A stretch of DNA of 64,000 nucleotides. Origin: Piscinibacter sp. GTDB lineage: Bacteria > Pseudomonadota > Gammaproteobacteria > Burkholderiales > Burkholderiaceae_C. The position numbers and the translations under genes were made by a program. Under the pieces are notes generated by a model, which was not told the origin of the DNA, searched no databases, and saw only the letters and a program-made list of their open reading frames with translations. Location of the stretch: assembly GCA_019635485.1 (NCBI GenBank), contig JAHBZL010000011.1, positions 1 through 64,000 of the forward strand. The letters are read 5' to 3'. Shown here in pieces: positions 1-9,212 of this stretch; the stretch's first letter is position 1; each line of letters begins with the position of its first letter.

Positions 1-1318
1 CCGCGGGCTGCGGCAGGGCACCGCCGCGCGCCGCCGCGATGCCGCGCTCGACACGGATCGGCGCGAGCAGCACCAGCCCGAGCACGAAGAACAGCGCCGT
101 CGACAGGATCGCCAGCCGGTGGTTGCCGCCGGTCATCCAGGTGACCAGCCCGTAGGTCAGCGGCCCGACGATCGCCGACAGGCGCGTTGCGAAGGTCCAC
201 AGGCCGAAGAACTCGGCCCGCTGCGCCGGCGGCGCGAACACCCCGACCACGGCGCGCCCGGCCGACTGGCTGGAGCCCATGCACAGGCCCGCCACGACGG
301 CCGCGACCCAGAACAGCATGGCGTCGGTGGCGAGGTAGGCCAGCACCGTCATCAGCACCCAGCCCGCCAGCGTGACCGCCAGCGCGGGCTTGTGGCCGAT
401 GCGGTCCTGCCCGTAGCCGAACGCGAAGGCCCCGAGCGCGGCGGCGATGTTGACGAGGAAGACCAGCATCATGGTCTGGGCCTGCTTGAACCCGAGCACC
501 TGCTCGGCATACACCGCGGCCAGCGCGATCACCACCGAGATGCCGGCCTGGTAGCAGAAGCCGCAGGCCAGCAGCCAGCTGAAGTCGCGCAGCTCGCGGG
601 CCCGGTTCGCCGTGGCCGCCAGCTGCCGCAGCGCCTCGCGCAGGCCGCCGCCGCGCGGTTCGACGGTGGCGCGCGGCACCGCACGCTCGCGCAGCAGCGA
701 GAAGGTCGCCAGCGCGGCGACCCCATACACCGCGGCGGTGATCAGCATCGTCACCGGCACGAACTGGGTGGCCGGCATGCCGCGCCCCTGCGCCCAGAGC
801 ACGTAGCCCAGGCACAGGCCGAGCGCGAGCATGCCGCCGAAGTAGCCGAAGCTCCAGCCCCAGCCCGAGACGCGCCCCATCGCGTCGGGCCGCGCGAGCT
901 CGGGCAGGAAGGCGGCGATCAGCGTTTCGCCGTACGCATAGGCGACGTTGGACACCACCATCGCCGCGACCGTCAGCCAGAGGTCGCCGCGGCCGACGAG
1001 CGCGAGCGCCGCGGTGGCCAGCACGCAGGCGCCGGTGCTGAAGGCCAGCAGGCGCTTCTTGCAGGCGTGCAGATCCGCATGCGCGCCCAGGCCCGGCATC
1101 GTGAACATCACGATCAGGCTGGAGGCGGCGATCACCAGCGTCCAGGCGAGCGTGCCCCAGTCCGCGCCGCCGGCAGCCACGCCGACGAAGTAGACGTTGA
1201 ACACGGCCGTCAGCACGACCGTCGTGTAGCCCGAGTTGGCGAAGTCGTACATCGCCCAGCCGAACACCTCGCGCTTGCGCACGCCGTCGTTGAGCGCTTC
1301 CTGCGGGAACAGGGCCAT
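1..1318 (-). CDS. MFS transporter, UMF1 (Atg22-like) family, truncated by window edge
   Basis: This is a multi-pass inner-membrane protein of the UMF1 branch of the major facilitator superfamily; the substrate is unknown. The N-terminus carries the branch's typical motif WAMYDFANSGY around residues 21-31, followed by alternating hydrophobic segments. An ...AYGETLIAAFLPELA... stretch resembles the central conserved region. About 439 codons are visible and the frame is still open at base 1. UMF1 proteins are usually 430-460 residues, and the last visible segment reads like the final transmembrane helix, so only a few residues are probably missing. The start is the ATG at 1318-1316. It diverges from tRNA-Leu, and its promoter must lie in the 54 bases between them, where none is obvious. 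Confidence 0.85.
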   Translation of the reverse strand, partial: MALFPQEALNDGVRKREVFGWAMYDFANSGYTTVVLTAVFNVYFVGVAAGGADWGTLAWTLVIAASSLIVMFTMPGLGAHADLHACKKRLLAFSTGACVLATAALALVGRGDLWLTVAAMVVSNVAYAYGETLIAAFLPELARPDAMGRVSGWGWSFGYFGGMLALGLCLGYVLWAQGRGMPATQFVPVTMLITAAVYGVAALATFSLLRERAVPRATVEPRGGGLREALRQLAATANRARELRDFSWLLACGFCYQAGISVVIALAAVYAEQVLGFKQAQTMMLVFLVNIAAALGAFAFGYGQDRIGHKPALAVTLAGWVLMTVLAYLATDAMLFWVAAVVAGLCMGSSQSAGRAVVGVFAPPAQRAEFFGLWTFATRLSAIVGPLTYGLVTWMTGGNHRLAILSTALFFVLGLVLLAPIRVERGIAAARGGALPQPA

Positions 1319-1358
1319 GGGGAGTCCGCGTCGTGAGGGCCGCGCATCTTAGGCGACC

Positions 1359-1364
1359 TATGAT
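1359..1364 (+). promoter_or_regulatory. -10 box of the tRNA-Leu gene
   Basis: TATGAT matches the sigma-70 -10 consensus at 5 of 6 positions and lies 8 bases before the mature 5' end of the tRNA, the expected spacing for a tRNA promoter. No good -35 hexamer is visible 16-18 bases upstream. Confidence 0.5.
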
Positions 1365-1372
1365 GCTCGCGT

Positions 1373-1464
1373 GCGCGGGTGGCGGAACTGGTAGACGCAG
1401 CGGGCTTAAAACCCGCCACTTCCCGCAAGGGGGTGTACGGGTTCGATTCCCGTCCTGCGCACCA
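1373..1464 (+). tRNA. tRNA-Leu (anticodon TAA)
   Basis: The cloverleaf can be drawn by hand. A 7-bp acceptor stem GCGCGGG pairs with CCTGCGC (one G-U). The anticodon stem GCGGG/CCCGC carries the 7-base loop CTTAAAA, with anticodon TAA at 1407-1409. A long class II variable arm follows, then the T stem ACGGG/CCCGT with loop TTCGATT. The CCA end is encoded at 1462-1464. The long variable arm and the anticodon agree on leucine. Confidence 0.95.
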
Positions 1465-1783
1465 CGTGTTCAGACCAATTTGTGTCATGCACATGACCAG
1501 GCGTCCCTGCGGGCGGGCGCCGAGGCGATTCGGCAGCAGGTCTTCGGAGTGTCGTGAACGCGGGCTCGGTTCGAGTGCGTGAGGACGGTTGCAGCGGGCG
1601 ATACAGTCATGAACGACGCTCAACCGGTGTCTGCTTGCAGCTGAAGCGGACGCTAGATCTCCGCCGGCGGGCGGCGGGCCCCGGCCATGAACGGGCGTTG
1701 GCGAAGGTCAGCTTCCGCGCTGCGTGGCAAAAGCCTTTCGGGCTGGTCTGAAAGGGCGCGGCCCGTCACCTGGACCGCGAGTC
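1465..1783. other. intergenic, no gene seen
   Basis: 319 bases between the tRNA and the convergent end of the TetR gene. Open frames here do not resemble proteins. No integrase, clear terminator hairpin or repeat of the tRNA 3' end was recognised. Confidence 0.5.
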
Positions 1784-2434
1784 TCAGGCTGCCACCTCGT
1801 AGGCCGTTACGAATACGCGCACTGCCTCTCGAAGCAGTGCCTTGTTCTCCCGTGCGTCAGGCATCTCCAGCATCAGCAGCCCACGGATGTGGCCGTCGCC
1901 CAGGAACATCGACAGGAAAAGGTCGGCGGCCTGCCGGGGGTGTTTCACCTGCAGCGTGCCCGCTTCGCTCGCGCGCCGAAGGTACACGGCAAGCTCGCTG
2001 ATCAGGCGCTCGGCTCCCTGCCTGTAGAACGCCTGGCAGGCTTCGGGCTGCGCGCCCGCGGCGCCGTAGACCGAGCGGAACTTGCCGAGTGCGTCCTCTT
2101 CGCGCGTCAGCGCCAGGAACTGCTCGCCCACGGCGAGAAGCGCCTTGCGTGGCTGCATCGGATCCAGCGCCTCCACACCGGCCGAGCCGCCCATCACGCG
2201 GTCGGTGCGGTCCTGGACCACCGCTTCGAACAGCCCTTCCTTCGAGCCGAAGTTGCTGTAGATGGTCATCTTCGAGACACCCGCTTCCGCAGCGATGGCG
2301 TCCACGCTGGCACGCTCCAGGCCATGGGCAAAGAAGTGGCTGCGAGCCGCTTCCATGATGCGTCGGCAGCGCTCCGGGTCGCGCGGTCGACCGCGGCGTG
2401 AGGGGGGTGCCGCCTTGTCGTCGTTCTGTGCCAT
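1784..2434 (-). CDS. TetR/AcrR-family repressor of the adjacent RND operon
   Basis: This 216-residue TetR-family regulator has an N-terminal helix-turn-helix at about residues 25-70, including the core AEAGVSKMTIYSNFGSKEGLF, whose YSNFGSKE is a typical TetR recognition-helix region. The rest is an alpha-helical ligand-binding and dimerisation domain. It is divergent from the outer-membrane factor/adaptor/pump operon, with 79 bases between the start codons, the classic layout of a local efflux repressor. The gap holds an inverted repeat covering both promoters, so repression of the pump and autorepression are likely. The inducing ligand cannot be read from the sequence. Confidence 0.88.
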   Translation of the reverse strand: MAQNDDKAAPPSRRGRPRDPERCRRIMEAARSHFFAHGLERASVDAIAAEAGVSKMTIYSNFGSKEGLFEAVVQDRTDRVMGGSAGVEALDPMQPRKALLAVGEQFLALTREEDALGKFRSVYGAAGAQPEACQAFYRQGAERLISELAVYLRRASEAGTLQVKHPRQAADLFLSMFLGDGHIRGLLMLEMPDARENKALLREAVRVFVTAYEVAA

Positions 2435-2446
2435 CGAATTATTTGT

Positions 2447-2496
2447 GGACTTGACAGTACATTATATGTCGCTACACTTACTGTACTGTCTAGTCC
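2447..2496. promoter_or_regulatory. divergent promoters with TetR operator arms
   Basis: Two 14-base arms, 2447-2460 (GGACTTGACAGTAC) and 2483-2496 (GTACTGTCTAGTCC), are reverse complements at 13 of 14 positions and flank a 22-base AT-rich centre. On the plus strand TTGACA (2451-2456), a 16-base spacer and TACACT (2473-2478) form a strong sigma-70 promoter for the efflux operon. On the minus strand TATAAT (2466-2461) is a perfect -10 for the tetR gene. Each arm overlaps promoter elements, as expected for a repressor site. Whether the arms are two operators or one extended site is unknown. Confidence 0.75.
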
Positions 2497-2513
2497 ATTA
2501 ATTGTAGAAGCCT

Positions 2514-4031
2514 ATGACGCCTTCATTGCATCGCAGCCGTGATGTCCGCATGCGAACCGGCCACGTCGCAGTGGCGCTCTTGGCGCTGTCGATCCTATCC
2601 GCCTGCTCTGTGCCAACGCTTCAGGCTCCATCCCCGTCCGTGCCGCTGGTGGCCGCGTTCGCGAACGGGGAGCCTGCTGCTTCCGCGGCATCGACCCTCG
2701 ACGATGCCTGGTGGGACGGCTTCGGCGACGCCACGCTGTCGCGGCTCGTCAAGGAAGCACTGTCCGCCAACCAGGATGTGGCCATGGCGCTGCAGCGCGT
2801 GGGGCAGGCGCGTGCCGGCGCGCAGGCGCAAGCCTCCCGGCTGTGGCCCACAGTCGGCCTGCAGGCCGCAGCATCGCGAAGCGACAGCGGTGTTCCCGAG
2901 CCGGTCAAACAGGGAATGCCCGACACCCGCGTGCTGCGCGCGGGTGTGAATGTCGCCTGGGAAATCGACCTGACCGGCGGCGATCGCGCGGCGCGTGATG
3001 CGGCGCGGGCCGATGCCGCCGCCGCGGCCGCAGGGGCCCAGGGAGCGCGCCTGCTCGTGGCCAGCGAAGTCGGGCGACAGTACTTCGTGCTGCGCAGTGC
3101 CGAGGAGCGGCTGCGCATCGTGCAGGCCCTGGCAGCGGCCCAAAGGCAGACCGCGGCTCGCGTGGAGAGTCGCCTGCGTGAAGGCCAGGCCAGCGCCTTC
3201 GACCTGGACCGCCCACGCGCCGAGGCCGATGCGCTGGACGCCCAGGTGCCGGCACTGCGAATGCTGGTGGGTACCACGCAAACGAGGTTGGCTGTCCTGC
3301 TGGGCCGCAACCCATCGGCCCAGGTCGTCGAGGCCGACAAAGACTTCGCATGGCCGGCGGCGCGGGCCATCGCAGCAGGCCAGCCCAGCGAACTGCTGCG
3401 GCGTCGGCCTGATCTCGTGGCCGCGGAGGCACGCGTTGGTGCCGAAGCGCTGCGCAGCGTCGAGGCCCGTGCGCAGTGGTGGCCCAAGCTGTTCCTGAGC
3501 GCGCTTGTCGGTCGCGAGGACTTGCGGCTGAACGCGCTGGACCTCGCGCCGGTTCACTTTTCCAACGTCGCACTGGCCTTTGCCACGCCGATCTTCAACG
3601 CCGGCCGCATCGATGCCGGTATCCGCGTTCAGTCCGCGCGCGCCGACGAGGCCTTGCTGGCCTGGCAGAAGGCCGTCCTTGTGGCGGTCCAGGAAGTCGA
3701 GGACAGCCTGCTCGTGCGCTCGCAGGAGACCGAGCGGAACGCGGCGCTCGCGCTCACTGTCGAGCACCGTCGTCGCTCGCTGCAGCGCGCCGAGTCGCTG
3801 CGGCGCGAAGGACAGATCGACCTGCTGGTCCTGCTGGACGTGCAGCGCTCCGTGCTCGCCAGCGAACTGGCCCTGTCGGACAGCCGCCTGCAGAAGGCGC
3901 TGGCCGACGTGCAGCTCTACAAGGCCCTGGGCGGGGGCTATGCACCCGCCCCGCACGGTCTCGCCGGTGGACTTCCCCCGGTTCAGGCCAGCACCGACAC
4001 GACTTCTCTTGCCGCAAGGACACCCCAGTGA
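2514..4031 (+). CDS. RND efflux outer-membrane factor (OprM/NodT family lipoprotein)
   Basis: This is the outer-membrane exit duct of a tripartite pump, about 505 residues against a usual 460-510. The signal peptide ends in the lipobox LSAC, so the mature protein should be lipidated at that Cys. The body has the two repeated coiled-coil/beta units of the family, including the LLRRRPDLVAAEARV motif and the C-terminal QLYKALGGGY typical of NodT-type proteins. The upstream ATG at 2514 is preceded by AGAAG. An in-frame ATG at 2550 would give a more compact lipoprotein signal and is a real alternative. The stop overlaps the adaptor's GTG by GTGA. Confidence 0.92.
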   Translation: MTPSLHRSRDVRMRTGHVAVALLALSILSACSVPTLQAPSPSVPLVAAFANGEPAASAASTLDDAWWDGFGDATLSRLVKEALSANQDVAMALQRVGQARAGAQAQASRLWPTVGLQAAASRSDSGVPEPVKQGMPDTRVLRAGVNVAWEIDLTGGDRAARDAARADAAAAAAGAQGARLLVASEVGRQYFVLRSAEERLRIVQALAAAQRQTAARVESRLREGQASAFDLDRPRAEADALDAQVPALRMLVGTTQTRLAVLLGRNPSAQVVEADKDFAWPAARAIAAGQPSELLRRRPDLVAAEARVGAEALRSVEARAQWWPKLFLSALVGREDLRLNALDLAPVHFSNVALAFATPIFNAGRIDAGIRVQSARADEALLAWQKAVLVAVQEVEDSLLVRSQETERNAALALTVEHRRRSLQRAESLRREGQIDLLVLLDVQRSVLASELALSDSRLQKALADVQLYKALGGGYAPAPHGLAGGLPPVQASTDTTSLAARTPQ

Positions 4032-5161
4032 ACAGGATCATTCCCGCCCTATCGCTCACGAGCCTTGCCGCCGCGAGCCTGTTGTTGATCGGCGGCTGCA
4101 GCGAGCCGCCGGCCGCCGCCGCAGTTGCGAAGCCGGTCTTCGTGACGACCGTCGCGCCCACCGCGTCAATGCAGAGCCGCACGTTCACCTCGGTGGTTCG
4201 CGCCCGCGTCGAAAGCGACATCGGCTTCCGTACCGGCGGCAAGGTCGTCGAAAGGCTCGTCGAGATCGGCGACAGCGTCAAGGCCGGCCAGGTGCTGGCT
4301 CGCCTGGACGCGGCCGACTACTTGCTGGCCGTGAAGGCCGCCTCCGACCAAGTGCAGGCCGCCAGCGTCGATGCGCAGCAGGCCGCGTCGGACGAAGCGC
4401 GCTTCCGCCGTTTGCTGGCCGACGGCTCGGTGGGCGCGGCCGATCATGAACGCCAGAAGGCCCGCGCCGACGCTGCAGCGGCCCGGCTGGACCAGGCTCG
4501 GCGTCAGCTGGAGCTGGCGCGCAATCGCGAGGGCTACGCCGTGCTGGTGGCGCCCTACGCCGGCGTGGTGACGGCGATCCGCTTTGAGCGGGGGCAGGTG
4601 GTGCCTGAAGGGCAACCGGTGGTCTCGCTGGCCCGGCAAGGCGACAACGAGGTGGTCGTCGACCTACCCGAAGACTGGGTGGGACGTGCCCGCGGCCTGA
4701 CTGCCACCGCGGCGCCATGGCACGACCCAAACGCGAGGCTGCGCCTCGCGCTGCGCGAGCTGTCGCCGCAGGCCACGGCGCAGGGCCGCACCTACCGCGC
4801 ACGTTATGCGGCCACTTCCGAGTCGCGCGCTCAAGTCTCGGCGCTGCCCCTGGGCAGCACGATGCAGCTGACCTTGTCGTCGCCTCAGGCGGGCCCGGCG
4901 ACGGTCTCTTTGCCCGTCAGTGCGTTGGTCAAGGGCAGCGGCCCGGCGGGCGTCTGGGTGCTGAACGCCAAGGGTTCCGGCCTGGTCTTCACGCCGGTCC
5001 AGGTGGTCGCGGTCGAAGACGCCACGGTCCGGCTCACTGGCCTGGCCAGCGGCAGCCGCGTCGTGAGTGTCGGCGCGCAAAAGCTCGATGCCGGGATGGT
5101 CGTTCGCGCCATCGAACGCGCCCCTGAGGCCACCACGACCACGGTCGCGAAGAGCACCTGA
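4028..5161 (+). CDS. RND efflux periplasmic adaptor (membrane fusion protein)
   Basis: This adaptor of 377 residues links the pump to the outer-membrane duct. It starts with GTG inside the GTGA overlap with the preceding stop. The N-terminal signal is lipoprotein-like, ending in LIGGC. The lipoyl halves are recognisable (VGDSVKAGQVLARLD and, after the hairpin, APYAGVVTAIRFERGQVVPEGQPV). An Ala/Arg-rich coiled-coil hairpin lies between them, followed by a beta-barrel and membrane-proximal domain. The stop overlaps the pump start as ATGA, implying translational coupling and fixed stoichiometry. Confidence 0.92.
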   Translation: MNRIIPALSLTSLAAASLLLIGGCSEPPAAAAVAKPVFVTTVAPTASMQSRTFTSVVRARVESDIGFRTGGKVVERLVEIGDSVKAGQVLARLDAADYLLAVKAASDQVQAASVDAQQAASDEARFRRLLADGSVGAADHERQKARADAAAARLDQARRQLELARNREGYAVLVAPYAGVVTAIRFERGQVVPEGQPVVSLARQGDNEVVVDLPEDWVGRARGLTATAAPWHDPNARLRLALRELSPQATAQGRTYRARYAATSESRAQVSALPLGSTMQLTLSSPQAGPATVSLPVSALVKGSGPAGVWVLNAKGSGLVFTPVQVVAVEDATVRLTGLASGSRVVSVGAQKLDAGMVVRAIERAPEATTTTVAKST

Positions 5162-8100
5162 TGAAACGCTTCAACCTCTCCGAATGGGCGGTCACACACC
5201 AGCCGATGGTGCTGTTTCTGATCATCACGACACTCATCGTCGGCGTGTTCTCTTTCAGCCGGCTCGGCCGCTTGGAAGACCCGACGTTCGAGGTGCCGCA
5301 GATGACCGCCATCGTCGTGTGGCCCGGCGCCACCGCGCAGGAAGTCCAGGATCAGGTCCTCAATCGCCTCGAACGCAAGCTGCAGGAGCTGGATCACTTC
5401 GACAACGTGCGCAGCTTTGCCCGCCAGGGCTACGGCGGCATTTCGCTGTGGATGAAGGGCGGCAGCAGCAAGGAAGAGCTGGACAAAGCCTGGTACCAGG
5501 CGCGCAAGAAGATCGGCGATGCGCGCCAGGAGCTCCCCGAGGGCGTGCGCGGCCCGTTCTTCAATGACGAGTACAGCGACCGGTACAGCGTGCTCTTTGC
5601 GCTGAGCGCCCCCGACCTATCGATGGCCGAGTTGCTGACCGTCACCGAATACGTTAAGCGGCGCCTGCAGAGCGTACCCGGCGCCGGCAAGGTGGACGTG
5701 CTGGGCAAGCAGGCCGAGCGGGTGTACGTGGAAGTCTCCACGAAGCGCCTGGCCGCCCTCGGCATCCCGCCGTCCGCCGTCTTCGACGCGCTGGCGCGGC
5801 AGAACCTCGTCACGCCGGCGGGTTTCGCCGACACCAAGCACGATCGCGTGCAGGTGCGTGTGGACGGCCAGTTCAACGGCGTCAAGGAAGTCTCCAATGT
5901 GACGCTGGACGTCGCAGGACAGTCGCTCCGTTTGGCCGACGTCGCCACCGTGCACAGCGGTTACGAAGACCCGCCCAGCTTCACCATCCGCCACAACGGC
6001 GTGCCGGTGCTGGCCATCGGCGTGAAGCTGCAGCACAACGGCAACGTGATGGACTTCGGCAAGGCGATGGAAGCGCGCCTGTCGCAAATCCGCCAGGAAC
6101 TGCCGGCGGGCGTGGAGATTCACCAATACGCCGACCAACCCAAGGTGGTGGCCGCGTCGATCTGGGAGTTCGAACGCGCGTTCCTCGAGGCGCTGGCCAT
6201 CGTGCTGGCGGTCTCGTTCGTCTTCCTCGGCTGGCGCACGGGCATTGTGGTCGCGGCCTCGGTGCCGCTGGTGCTGGGCCTGGTCGCGGCCGTCATGTAC
6301 GCGGCGGGCTGGAACCTCGACCGCATCTCGCTGGGCGCGCTGATCATCGCACTGGGCCTGCTGGTCGACGACGCGATCATCGCCGTCGAGATGATGGTGG
6401 TGAAGCTCGAGCAGGGCTGGGACCGCCTGCAGGCTGCGACCTACGCCTACACGTCGACCGCGTTCCCGATGCTCACCGGCACACTGGTCACGGCCGCGGG
6501 TTTCATGCCGGTCGGGTTCGCGAAATCGATCGCTGGCCAGTACGCCGGCGGCATCTTCTGGGTGGTGGGCCTCGCGCTCATCCTGTCGTGGCTGGTGGCC
6601 GTGGTCTTCACGCCGTACCTGGGTGTGAAGCTGCTGCCGAAGAACCTCGGCCACGGGAATCACCACGACGTGTACGACCGCCCGGTGTACCACCGGCTGC
6701 GCCGCGTCGTCGACTGGGCCGTACAGCACCGCTTCGTCGTGCTGGGCCTGACCGTGTTGCTGCTCGGCGTTGCCGGCTTCGGCATGTCGAAGGTGCAGCA
6801 GCAGTTCTTCCCGACCGCAGCACGCCCGGAACTGCTGGTCGAACTGCGGCTGCGTGAGGGCGCGTCATTCGCAGCGACGGAACGGCAGGTCAAGCTGCTG
6901 GAAGCGTACCTTGCGAAGGATCCGGACGTCGAGTTCTATACGGCCAACACCGGCGCCGGCACGCCCATCTTCTATCTCTCGATCCAGCCCGAACTGCCGA
7001 ATCCGGGGTTCGCGCAGGTCGTCGTCAAGACCGCCGGCATCGAGCAGCGCGAGAGGGTTCGTGCCCGCTTGCTGGAGCTGTTCGCGAAGGACGAGGCGCT
7101 GCCCGACGTCAAGGCGCGAGTCACGCGTCTGGAATTCGGTCCACCGGTGGGCTTCCCGGTCCAGTTCCGCGTCATCGGGCCGGACAAGGCCGTGGTGCGC
7201 GACATCGCCTACCGCGTGCGCGACGTGGTGCGGCAGAGCACGCTGGTGCACGACACGCAGCTCGACTGGAACGAGCAGGTGCGTTCGGTCGAGGTGCAGG
7301 TCGACCAGGACAAGGCCCGCCAGCTCGGCCTCACCACCGCCGACATCCAGGGCCTGGTGCAGACCACGCTGGACGGCGCGCCGGTCACGCAGATCCGCCG
7401 AGGCGAGGAGCTCGTCGATGTCGTCGTTCGGGCTACGGCGGACGAGCGCAAGGGCATCGGCCAGATCGGCGACCTGCAGGTCTTCACGCGCAGCGGCGTC
7501 ACCGTGCCGCTGTCGCAAATTGCGCGCATCGAGCCGACCTTCGAGGAGCCGGTGCTCTGGCGCCGCAACCGCGACATGGCGCTCACCGTGCGCAGCGACC
7601 TGATGGACGGCGTGCAGGGCCCGTACGCCACCGAGCAGATCCGCCCATCGCTCAAGCCCATCGTCGAGAGCCTGCCCGCCGGCTACCGCATCGAAGAGGG
7701 CGGCGCGATCGAAGAGAGCGACAAGGCCAACGTGGCGCTGTTCGCGGTCTTCCCCGCGATGTTCGCGGTGACGCTGCTGCTGCTGATGATCCAGCTGCAG
7801 AGCTTCTCGCGCCTGTTCATGGTGTTCATGACCGGGCCACTGGCGATCATCGGCGTCGTGCCGGCGCTGCTGCTCTTCCAGGCGCCGTTCGGCTTCGTCG
7901 CGCTGTTGGGTGTGATCGCGCTGGGCGGCATGATCATGCGCAATTCGATCATCCTGGTCGACCAGATCGACCAGGACATCGCGCGCGGCGTGGCACCTTG
8001 GACCGCCATCGTCGATGCGACAGTCCGCCGCTCACGCCCGGTCGTGCTGACGGCCGCCGCAGCGGTGCTGGCCATGATCCCGCTGACGCGCAGCGTGTTC

Positions 8101-8271
8101 TGGGGTCCGATGGCGATCTCGATCATGGGCGGCCTGGTCGTGGCCACCGCGCTGACGCTCGTGTTCGTGCCCGCGTTGTATGCCGCGTGGTTCCGCATCC
8201 GGCGTGACAGCGTGGCGCACACATCTCCTGCTGCGCCGCCAGGCGCGACGGTCGCACCGGCCGGCCATTGA
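5161..8271 (+). CDS. RND efflux pump, inner-membrane permease (HAE1-like)
   Basis: This proton-driven pump of 1036 residues has the family's two-fold repeat of one N-terminal helix, a large periplasmic domain and a bundle of helices. Visible marks are the opening SEWAVTHQPMVLFLIITTL, the first-half pore segment WPGATAQEVQDQVLNRLE, and the TM4 acidic pair in LLVDDAIIAVEMM, which belongs to proton relay. The second-half TM region contains GVIALGGMIMRNSIILVDQ. It resembles the TriC/YegN-like branch more than AcrB, but the substrate cannot be assigned. It is the third gene of the TetR-controlled operon; 29 bases follow before the hydrolase. Confidence 0.93.
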   Translation: MKRFNLSEWAVTHQPMVLFLIITTLIVGVFSFSRLGRLEDPTFEVPQMTAIVVWPGATAQEVQDQVLNRLERKLQELDHFDNVRSFARQGYGGISLWMKGGSSKEELDKAWYQARKKIGDARQELPEGVRGPFFNDEYSDRYSVLFALSAPDLSMAELLTVTEYVKRRLQSVPGAGKVDVLGKQAERVYVEVSTKRLAALGIPPSAVFDALARQNLVTPAGFADTKHDRVQVRVDGQFNGVKEVSNVTLDVAGQSLRLADVATVHSGYEDPPSFTIRHNGVPVLAIGVKLQHNGNVMDFGKAMEARLSQIRQELPAGVEIHQYADQPKVVAASIWEFERAFLEALAIVLAVSFVFLGWRTGIVVAASVPLVLGLVAAVMYAAGWNLDRISLGALIIALGLLVDDAIIAVEMMVVKLEQGWDRLQAATYAYTSTAFPMLTGTLVTAAGFMPVGFAKSIAGQYAGGIFWVVGLALILSWLVAVVFTPYLGVKLLPKNLGHGNHHDVYDRPVYHRLRRVVDWAVQHRFVVLGLTVLLLGVAGFGMSKVQQQFFPTAARPELLVELRLREGASFAATERQVKLLEAYLAKDPDVEFYTANTGAGTPIFYLSIQPELPNPGFAQVVVKTAGIEQRERVRARLLELFAKDEALPDVKARVTRLEFGPPVGFPVQFRVIGPDKAVVRDIAYRVRDVVRQSTLVHDTQLDWNEQVRSVEVQVDQDKARQLGLTTADIQGLVQTTLDGAPVTQIRRGEELVDVVVRATADERKGIGQIGDLQVFTRSGVTVPLSQIARIEPTFEEPVLWRRNRDMALTVRSDLMDGVQGPYATEQIRPSLKPIVESLPAGYRIEEGGAIEESDKANVALFAVFPAMFAVTLLLLMIQLQSFSRLFMVFMTGPLAIIGVVPALLLFQAPFGFVALLGVIALGGMIMRNSIILVDQIDQDIARGVAPWTAIVDATVRRSRPVVLTAAAAVLAMIPLTRSVFWGPMAISIMGGLVVATALTLVFVPALYAAWFRIRRDSVAHTSPAAPPGATVAPAGH

Positions 8272-8300
8272 CACCTTCATCAACATCCGAGGAGACGAGC

Positions 8301-9212
8301 ATGTCTGCCACCACCGAGTCTCAATCCGCCATCAGGATCCCTGGAACCACCGAGCACTTCCTCGAGTCGCGCGGGCCGGAATCCCGAAGTCACGGTCGAC
8401 TGCGTTACCTCACAGGCGGATCGGGAGCGCCGTTGGTCCTGCTGCACACCGTTCGCACGCAGGGCGAGCACTTCCGCCATCTCATCCCCCTGGTGCAGGA
8501 CCGGTACACGGTGTACGCGCTCGATCTGCCCGGCATGGGCTACTCGCAGATCGTGCCGGGTTCCTCATATGACGAACCCGCGATGCGCGCGGCGGTGAAG
8601 AGCCTCATCACGCAACTCGACCTGCGCGACGTGACGCTGCTCGGCGAGTCGATGGGCGCGACGCTCGCCCTCACTACCGCGGCCGATCTGCGCGAGCGGG
8701 TTCGTCGCGTCGTGGCGATCAATGCCTACGACTACGCGGGCGGTATCGCGCGGTCCAGCCTCCTGGCCCGGTTCATCGTGACCGGCGTACTGGCACCAGG
8801 CGTCGGTCCGACCATCGCCGGCGTCGAACCCAAGCCGGTCATGCGAGCCGTGCTCCGTGGCGGTCTTGGCAACAAGGCCGCCCTGCACGACGACTACCTC
8901 GACGAACTACTGAAAGTCGGACGCCGCCCAGGTTACTCGGTCGTCGCCCGCGCGGTCTACGGCAACCTGCAGAGTCTGATCTCGGCGCGTGCTCGCTACC
9001 CCGATGTCAGTGCACCGGTGCATCTCATCTACGGGGAGAAGGATTGGTCACGACCCTCGGACCGACAGGCCAACAAGCGACTGCTTCCTGCGGCCGACTT
9101 CATTCAGGTACCCGGCGCCGGTCATTTCATCGCCCTCGAAAGGCCGGACGTGCCCGCCCAGGTGCTGAACGACGCGATGCGACTCGCGAGCGTTCCGAAG
9201 ACCGCGGCCTGA
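8301..9212 (+). CDS. alpha/beta-fold hydrolase
   Basis: A 303-residue cytoplasmic alpha/beta hydrolase. The nucleophile elbow GESMGA, the acid in GEKDWS and the histidine in GAGHFIALERPD make a plausible Ser-Asp-His triad. LLHTVRTQGEHFRHLIPLV holds the oxyanion-hole strand; a Thr replaces the usual Gly after the His. The ATG at 8301 is chosen because GAGGAG sits 6 bases before it. It follows the RND pump and overlaps the next tetR by one base (TGATG), so it belongs to the efflux operon. It may hydrolyse an ester that is also a pump substrate or inducer; this is inference from position only. Confidence 0.82.
   Translation: MSATTESQSAIRIPGTTEHFLESRGPESRSHGRLRYLTGGSGAPLVLLHTVRTQGEHFRHLIPLVQDRYTVYALDLPGMGYSQIVPGSSYDEPAMRAAVKSLITQLDLRDVTLLGESMGATLALTTAADLRERVRRVVAINAYDYAGGIARSSLLARFIVTGVLAPGVGPTIAGVEPKPVMRAVLRGGLGNKAALHDDYLDELLKVGRRPGYSVVARAVYGNLQSLISARARYPDVSAPVHLIYGEKDWSRPSDRQANKRLLPAADFIQVPGAGHFIALERPDVPAQVLNDAMRLASVPKTAA

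Noticed and set aside
119-1336. Long plus-strand open frame opposite the MFS gene
   Set aside because: Its translation is Arg/His/Gln-rich low-complexity without protein motifs. The minus strand encodes a clear UMF1 transporter; high-GC third positions create such shadow frames.
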